Both the position numbers and the translations under genes were made by a program. 18,167 bases of DNA from positions 1 through 18,167 of the forward strand of contig CANBEE010000016.1 in NCBI GenBank assembly GCA_947367415.1, given 5' to 3'. The first letter of the stretch is position 1. Every line of letters begins with the position of its first letter. A model generated the notes under the pieces. It had not been told where the DNA came from. It saw only the letters and a program-made list of their open reading frames with translations, and did not search any database. Origin of the DNA: an uncultured Bacteroidales bacterium (lineage in GTDB: Bacteria > Bacteroidota > Bacteroidia > Bacteroidales > Bacteroidaceae). Of the stretch, positions 14,327 through 18,167 are shown piece by piece.

Positions 14327-16009
14327 ATGAGTGTACACAAATCAACCCCCGACTACATAATTGAAGTTAGCTGGGAGGTGTGCAATAAAGTAGGCGGCAT
14401 CTACACCGTGCTCTCGACAAGAGCAAAGACAATTTTGACGAAGACAGATGCCCAATTGATGTTTATAGGTCCCGACCTTTGGAAAGAAACGGCGAACCCG
14501 CTGTTCAAAGAAGATAAACGCTTGATGGCCGGATGGCGCAAGAAAGCAACCGAAGAAGGTCTCAATATACGTATAGGACGGTGGATGATTCCCGGTGAGC
14601 CGGTAGCCGTACTTGTAGATTTTACTCCTTATTATAATATAAAGAACGATATCTATGCCGAGGCATGGAATCTCTTCAGTGTAGATTCGCTGCACGCATA
14701 CGGTGACTACGATGAGGCGAGCATGTTCTCATACGCAGCAGCCAAAGTGGCCGAGAGCTACTACCGCAACGAGATTTTGAAGAAAGCAAAGACCAGCCAG
14801 GCTGACAATAATTGTCAATTGCCCAAGGTAATCTACCAGGCACATGAGTGGATGACAGGCCTCGGTGCCCTCTTCCTCAAGCATTGGATTCCCTCTATCG
14901 CTACGATATTTACAACCCACGCTACATCGATAGGTCGCTCTATCGCCGGCAACATGAAGCCCCTCTACGACTATATGGAGGGCTACAACGGTGACCAGAT
15001 GGCCGAAGAACTCAATATGCAGTCGAAGCACTCGATTGAGAAACAGGCTGCACATCGTGTCGACTGCTTCACCACGGTAAGTGAGATTACCGACCGTGAG
15101 TGCGCACAGCTGCTCGAGAAAAAGGCCGATGTCATCACAGTTAATGGTTTCGAGGACGACTTCGTATCCAAGGGTGCTGCCTTCACAGCCAAGCGCAAGG
15201 AGGCCCGCAAGGTAATGTTGAACGTAGCCAGCAAGTTGCTCGGTCAGGAGTTTGCCGACGACACCATCATCGTATCTACCGGCGGCCGTTACGAGTTCCG
15301 CAACAAGGGTATCGACATCCTGCTCGAATCGCTCAATCGCCTCGCCCATGAGCCTTCGCTCGACCGCGACGTATTGGCATTCATCAACGTGCCTGCTTGG
15401 GTAAAAGGTACACGTGAGGATTTGAGGGCGAGATTGGATAATTGTCAATTGTCAATTGCCAATTGTCAATTAGAGACCCCTGTCATCACCCACGAACTCT
15501 ACAACATGGACGACGACAAGGCCCTCTCGATGATGCGTGCCATCGGGCTCAACAACGCGCCTGAGAGCCGTGTGAAGGTGATCTTCGTGCCCTGTTACCT
15601 CAATGGCGACGACGGTATCTTCAATCTTCCTTACTACGACCTGTTGCCTGGCGACGACTTGGCCGTATACCCCTCCTACTATGAGCCTTGGGGATATACC
15701 CCGCTCGAGAGCGTAGCCTTCCACGTACCCACCATCACCACTGACCTTGCAGGTTTTGGTCTTTGGGCAAATTCGCTCAAGGGCGAGTATAGCCAACTGG
15801 AAGATGGTGTGAAGGTGATACACCGTACCGACAGCAACTGGGACGAGGCTGCCAACGAAATCAAGAACAGTATCCTTGCCTTTACCAAGATGGATGCCAA
15901 GATGGTGACTCAGCTTCGCCGTCGTGCTGCCGACATCTCCAAGAAGGCCTTGTGGGACAAGTTCGTGAAATATTACCTCGAAGCATACGAGGTAGCATTA
16001 AGTAAATAA
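14327..16009 (+). CDS. Glycogen synthase, GT3 (eukaryote-like) family
   Basis: The 560-residue protein opens with EVSWEVCNKVGGIYTVLSTR (13-32), the glycogen synthase N-terminal block of family GT3 rather than the bacterial GT5 GlgA. Other family blocks are QAHEWMTGLGALFLKH (171-186), FTTHATSIGRSIAG (195-208), TVSEIT (250-255), NGFEDDFV (273-280) and YPSYYEPWGYTPLES (448-462), which contains E453 and E461 of the retaining E-x7-E motif. The enzyme adds glucose from a nucleotide sugar (UDP-glucose in the family) to alpha-1,4-glucan in the cytoplasm. Length is near that of the Bacteroides homologues. Two loops, residues about 160-165 (DNNCQL) and 371-382 (DNCQLSIANCQL), are encoded by AATTGTC heptamer repeats and look like insertions. 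The phosphorylase gene follows by 25 bases, so the two are probably co-transcribed. Confidence 0.93.
   Translation: MSVHKSTPDYIIEVSWEVCNKVGGIYTVLSTRAKTILTKTDAQLMFIGPDLWKETANPLFKEDKRLMAGWRKKATEEGLNIRIGRWMIPGEPVAVLVDFTPYYNIKNDIYAEAWNLFSVDSLHAYGDYDEASMFSYAAAKVAESYYRNEILKKAKTSQADNNCQLPKVIYQAHEWMTGLGALFLKHWIPSIATIFTTHATSIGRSIAGNMKPLYDYMEGYNGDQMAEELNMQSKHSIEKQAAHRVDCFTTVSEITDRECAQLLEKKADVITVNGFEDDFVSKGAAFTAKRKEARKVMLNVASKLLGQEFADDTIIVSTGGRYEFRNKGIDILLESLNRLAHEPSLDRDVLAFINVPAWVKGTREDLRARLDNCQLSIANCQLETPVITHELYNMDDDKALSMMRAIGLNNAPESRVKVIFVPCYLNGDDGIFNLPYYDLLPGDDLAVYPSYYEPWGYTPLESVAFHVPTITTDLAGFGLWANSLKGEYSQLEDGVKVIHRTDSNWDEAANEIKNSILAFTKMDAKMVTQLRRRAADISKKALWDKFVKYYLEAYEVALSK
14810..14823 (+). repeat. 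Two AATTGYC heptamers inside glycogen synthase (site 1)
   Basis: AATTGTC at 14810-14816 is followed directly by AATTGCC at 14817-14823. They encode the NCQL stretch in a loop just before the conserved QAHEW block. The same two units occur side by side again at 15447-15460. Confidence 0.75.
15440..15471 (+). repeat. AATTGTC heptamer tandem repeat inside glycogen synthase (site 2)
   Basis: Four heptamers plus a partial unit run from 15440 to 15471: AATTGTC, AATTGTC, AATTGCC, AATTGTC, AATT. They encode NCQLSIANCQL in a linker between conserved blocks. Seven is not a multiple of three, so gain or loss of a single unit would shift the frame; the changed third unit should reduce slippage. Confidence 0.9.
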
Positions 16010-16034
16010 TAACTTATTAACCATTATAACTCAT

Positions 16035-18167
16035 ATGAAGATTAAAGTTAGTAATGCAAATTCACCCGCATGGAAAGAGGTGAACGTAAAGTCGCACATC
16101 CCCGCTGAGCTTGCTTGCTTGAGCGAGATGGCGCGTAACATCTGGTGGTCTTGGACTCCCGAGGCCCGCGACATGTTCAAGAGCTTGAACCCTACTCTCT
16201 GGAAAGAGTGCGGACAAAACCCCGTACTGCTGCTTGAGCGTCTCAGCTACGAGACATTGGAAGAACTGGCTAAGGACGAAGCTGTACTTGCACGCATCAA
16301 AAAGGTGTACAAGCAGTTCCGTGCATATATGGACGTTAAGCCCAACGCAGATCGCCCTTCAGTGGCTTACTTCTGCATGGAGTATGGTCTCACACACGTA
16401 CTGCGCATCTACTCAGGTGGTCTGGGCGTGCTCGCCGGTGACTACTTAAAAGAGGCTTCTGACTCTAACGTCGACATGTGCGCTATCGGCTTCCTCTATC
16501 GCTATGGCTACTTCACACAGAGCCTCTCTATCGATGGTCAGCAGATTGCCAACTACGAGGCTTCAAACTTCGCCAACCTCCCCTTGGAGCGCGTGATGGA
16601 CGAGAACGGCAAGCCCCTCGTGGTAGCTGTCCCCTACATCAACTATCAGGTATATGCATACGTATGGAAGGTACAGGTAGGTCGTGTACCCTTGTACCTC
16701 CTCGACACTGACAACGAGCTCAACTCTGAGTTCGACCGTCCTATCACCTTCCAGCTCTATGGTGGTGACTGGGAGAACCGCCTCAAGCAGGAGATCCTGC
16801 TCGGTATCGGTGGTATGCTCACCCTCAAGGCTATGGGTATCACCAAAGATGTATACCACTGCAACGAGGGTCACGCAGCACTCTGCAACCTCTATCGCTT
16901 GACCGACTATGTAAAGCAGGGTCTCAGCTTCAACCAGGCTATGGAGCTCGTTCGCGCTTCAGGTCTCTACACCGTACACACCCCCGTACCTGCCGGTCAC
17001 GACTACTTCGACGAGGGTCTCTTCGGCAAGTACATGAGCGGCTATGCACAGCAGCTCGGCATCAGCTGGGATGAGCTCATGGATATGGGCCGCATCAATC
17101 CCGGTGACAAGGGCGAGCGTTTCTGCATGTCAACCTTCGCTTGCAACACCTGTCAGGAGGTTAACGGCGTAAGCTGGCTCCACGGCAAGGTATCACAGGA
17201 TATGTTCTCTGGCATCTGGAAGGGCTACTACCCCGAGGAAAACCACGTAGGCTACGTGACCAACGGCGTACACTTCCCCACATGGGTAGCTTCAGAGTGG
17301 AAGAACCTCTACACCAAGGTGTTCGACAAGACATTCCTTGGCGACCAGTCAAACGAGAAGATTTGGGAGGCTATCTACAACGTATCTGACGAAACCATCT
17401 GGGAGACCCGTCAGGGCTTGAAGAATAAGCTCATCGCATACATCCGCGAGGAGTTCCGCAGCAGCTGGTTGAAGAACCAGGGCGATCCCTCACGTGTAGT
17501 ATCACTGATGCAGAAGATCAACCCCAACGCACTGCTCATCGGTTTCGGACGTCGTTTCGCTACCTACAAGCGTGCACACCTGCTCTTCACCGACCTCGAC
17601 CGCTTGGCCAAGATCGTCAACAACCCCGACTACCCCGTACAGTTCCTCTTCACCGGTAAGGCTCACCCCCACGATGGTGCAGGTCAGGGTCTTATCAAGA
17701 AGATTATCGAGATCTCACGTCGTCCCGAGTTCCTCGGCAAGATCATCTTCCTCGAGAACTACGACATGCAGCTCGCCCGTCGTCTCGTATCAGGCGTAGA
17801 TATCTGGTTGAACACACCTACCCGTCCTCTCGAGGCATCAGGTACATCAGGTGAGAAGGCTTTGATGAACGGTGTTGTAAACTTCTCTGTACTCGACGGT
17901 TGGTGGCTCGAGGGCTATCGTCCCGGTGCAGGTTGGGCACTCACTGAGAAGCGCACCTATCAGAATCAGGATTACCAGGATCAGCTCGACGCTGCTACCA
18001 TCTACAGCATCCTCGAGAACGAGATTGTACCTCTCTACTACAACAAGAACGCCAAGGGCTACTCTGAGGGTTGGATTCAGGTAGTGAAGAACTCAATCGC
18101 ACAGATTGCACCTCACTACACCATGAAGCGTCAGCTCGACGACTACTACACCAAGTTCTACAACAAG
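16035..18167 (+). CDS. glgP: Alpha-glucan (glycogen) phosphorylase, DUF3417 + GT35, 3' end missing
   Basis: The reading frame opens at the ATG 25 bases after glycogen synthase and stays open for 711 codons to the window edge. Homologues are about 850 residues, so roughly 140 are missing. The N-terminal about 100 residues are a DUF3417 domain (LSEMARNIWWSWTPEAR at 29-45). The GT35 domain follows: AYFCMEYGL (111-119), YSGGLGVLAGDYLKEASD (126-143), CNEGHAAL, TVHTPVPAGHDYF, VTNGVHFPTW, and EASGTSGEKALMNG, in which K608 is the pyridoxal-phosphate lysine. The enzyme releases glucose 1-phosphate from storage glucan using phosphate. Arginine codons are almost all CGT or CGC and glycine codons mostly GGT or GGC, a bias suggesting high expression. 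No promoter is seen in the short gap, so it should be transcribed with the synthase. Confidence 0.95.
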   Translation, partial: MKIKVSNANSPAWKEVNVKSHIPAELACLSEMARNIWWSWTPEARDMFKSLNPTLWKECGQNPVLLLERLSYETLEELAKDEAVLARIKKVYKQFRAYMDVKPNADRPSVAYFCMEYGLTHVLRIYSGGLGVLAGDYLKEASDSNVDMCAIGFLYRYGYFTQSLSIDGQQIANYEASNFANLPLERVMDENGKPLVVAVPYINYQVYAYVWKVQVGRVPLYLLDTDNELNSEFDRPITFQLYGGDWENRLKQEILLGIGGMLTLKAMGITKDVYHCNEGHAALCNLYRLTDYVKQGLSFNQAMELVRASGLYTVHTPVPAGHDYFDEGLFGKYMSGYAQQLGISWDELMDMGRINPGDKGERFCMSTFACNTCQEVNGVSWLHGKVSQDMFSGIWKGYYPEENHVGYVTNGVHFPTWVASEWKNLYTKVFDKTFLGDQSNEKIWEAIYNVSDETIWETRQGLKNKLIAYIREEFRSSWLKNQGDPSRVVSLMQKINPNALLIGFGRRFATYKRAHLLFTDLDRLAKIVNNPDYPVQFLFTGKAHPHDGAGQGLIKKIIEISRRPEFLGKIIFLENYDMQLARRLVSGVDIWLNTPTRPLEASGTSGEKALMNGVVNFSVLDGWWLEGYRPGAGWALTEKRTYQNQDYQDQLDAATIYSILENEIVPLYYNKNAKGYSEGWIQVVKNSIAQIAPHYTMKRQLDDYYTKFYNK

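Noticed and set aside
14729..15448. 239-codon ORF antisense to glycogen synthase
   Set aside because: It lies wholly inside a conserved enzyme gene and its translation shows no family motif.
16661..16680. ATACGTAT site inside the phosphorylase gene resembling the 11753-11800 operator core
   Set aside because: It is a single 8-base match within the codons for AYVW, without the inverted partner, so chance is the simpler explanation.

Overview
The window looks like a chromosomal segment from a Bacteroidales bacterium, probably Prevotellaceae or a close relative. The evidence is a GT3 (eukaryote-like) glycogen synthase beside a DUF3417-type alpha-glucan phosphorylase, an S46 dipeptidyl-peptidase, a serine-type sulfatase lipoprotein, an OxyR with the Bacteroidetes-style start, no clear Shine-Dalgarno sequences, and several exact TAnnTTTG (-7) promoter boxes of the Bacteroidetes type. 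No phage, insertion sequence, tRNA, rRNA or CRISPR was seen. Most of the window is ordinary housekeeping DNA.

Layout. 1-246 is the tail of an FtsX/MacB-type ABC permease. 410-1051 (+) is an Fe/Mn superoxide dismutase with an unusual N-terminal signal-like extension, ended by a strong bidirectional terminator. 1160-2692 (-) is a sulfatase lipoprotein, divergent from oxyR (2935-3861, +); the space between them holds a 19-bp perfect inverted repeat that carries one -7 box per arm. From 11732 down to 3871 runs a tightly packed minus-strand cluster: aldo/keto reductase, DbpA-like helicase, RmuC, radical SAM protein with a B12-binding-like domain, beta-helix lipoprotein, and EEP-family hydrolase. 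Gaps are 8-51 bp, and the last two genes overlap. This cluster meets oxyR tail to tail, 9 bp apart.

A second divergent control region (11733-11907) separates the cluster from a plus-strand S46 peptidase (11908-14067). That region contains an 11-bp inverted repeat bracketing the reductase promoter. After a terminator and a recognisable promoter comes the glycogen pair, glycogen synthase (14327-16009) and alpha-glucan phosphorylase (16035 to the window edge, incomplete), 25 bp apart and presumably co-transcribed.

How the genes fit together. oxyR and the superoxide dismutase point to oxidative-stress defence. Synthase and phosphorylase form the make-and-break pair for storage glucan. The S46 peptidase, sulfatase, EEP hydrolase and beta-helix lipoprotein are exported proteins, probably of the periplasm or cell surface. 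No new multi-gene system is evident. The oddities most worth checking are AATTGTC heptamer repeats inserted in frame at two places in the glycogen synthase gene, the symmetric oxyR control region, and the apparently exported superoxide dismutase.
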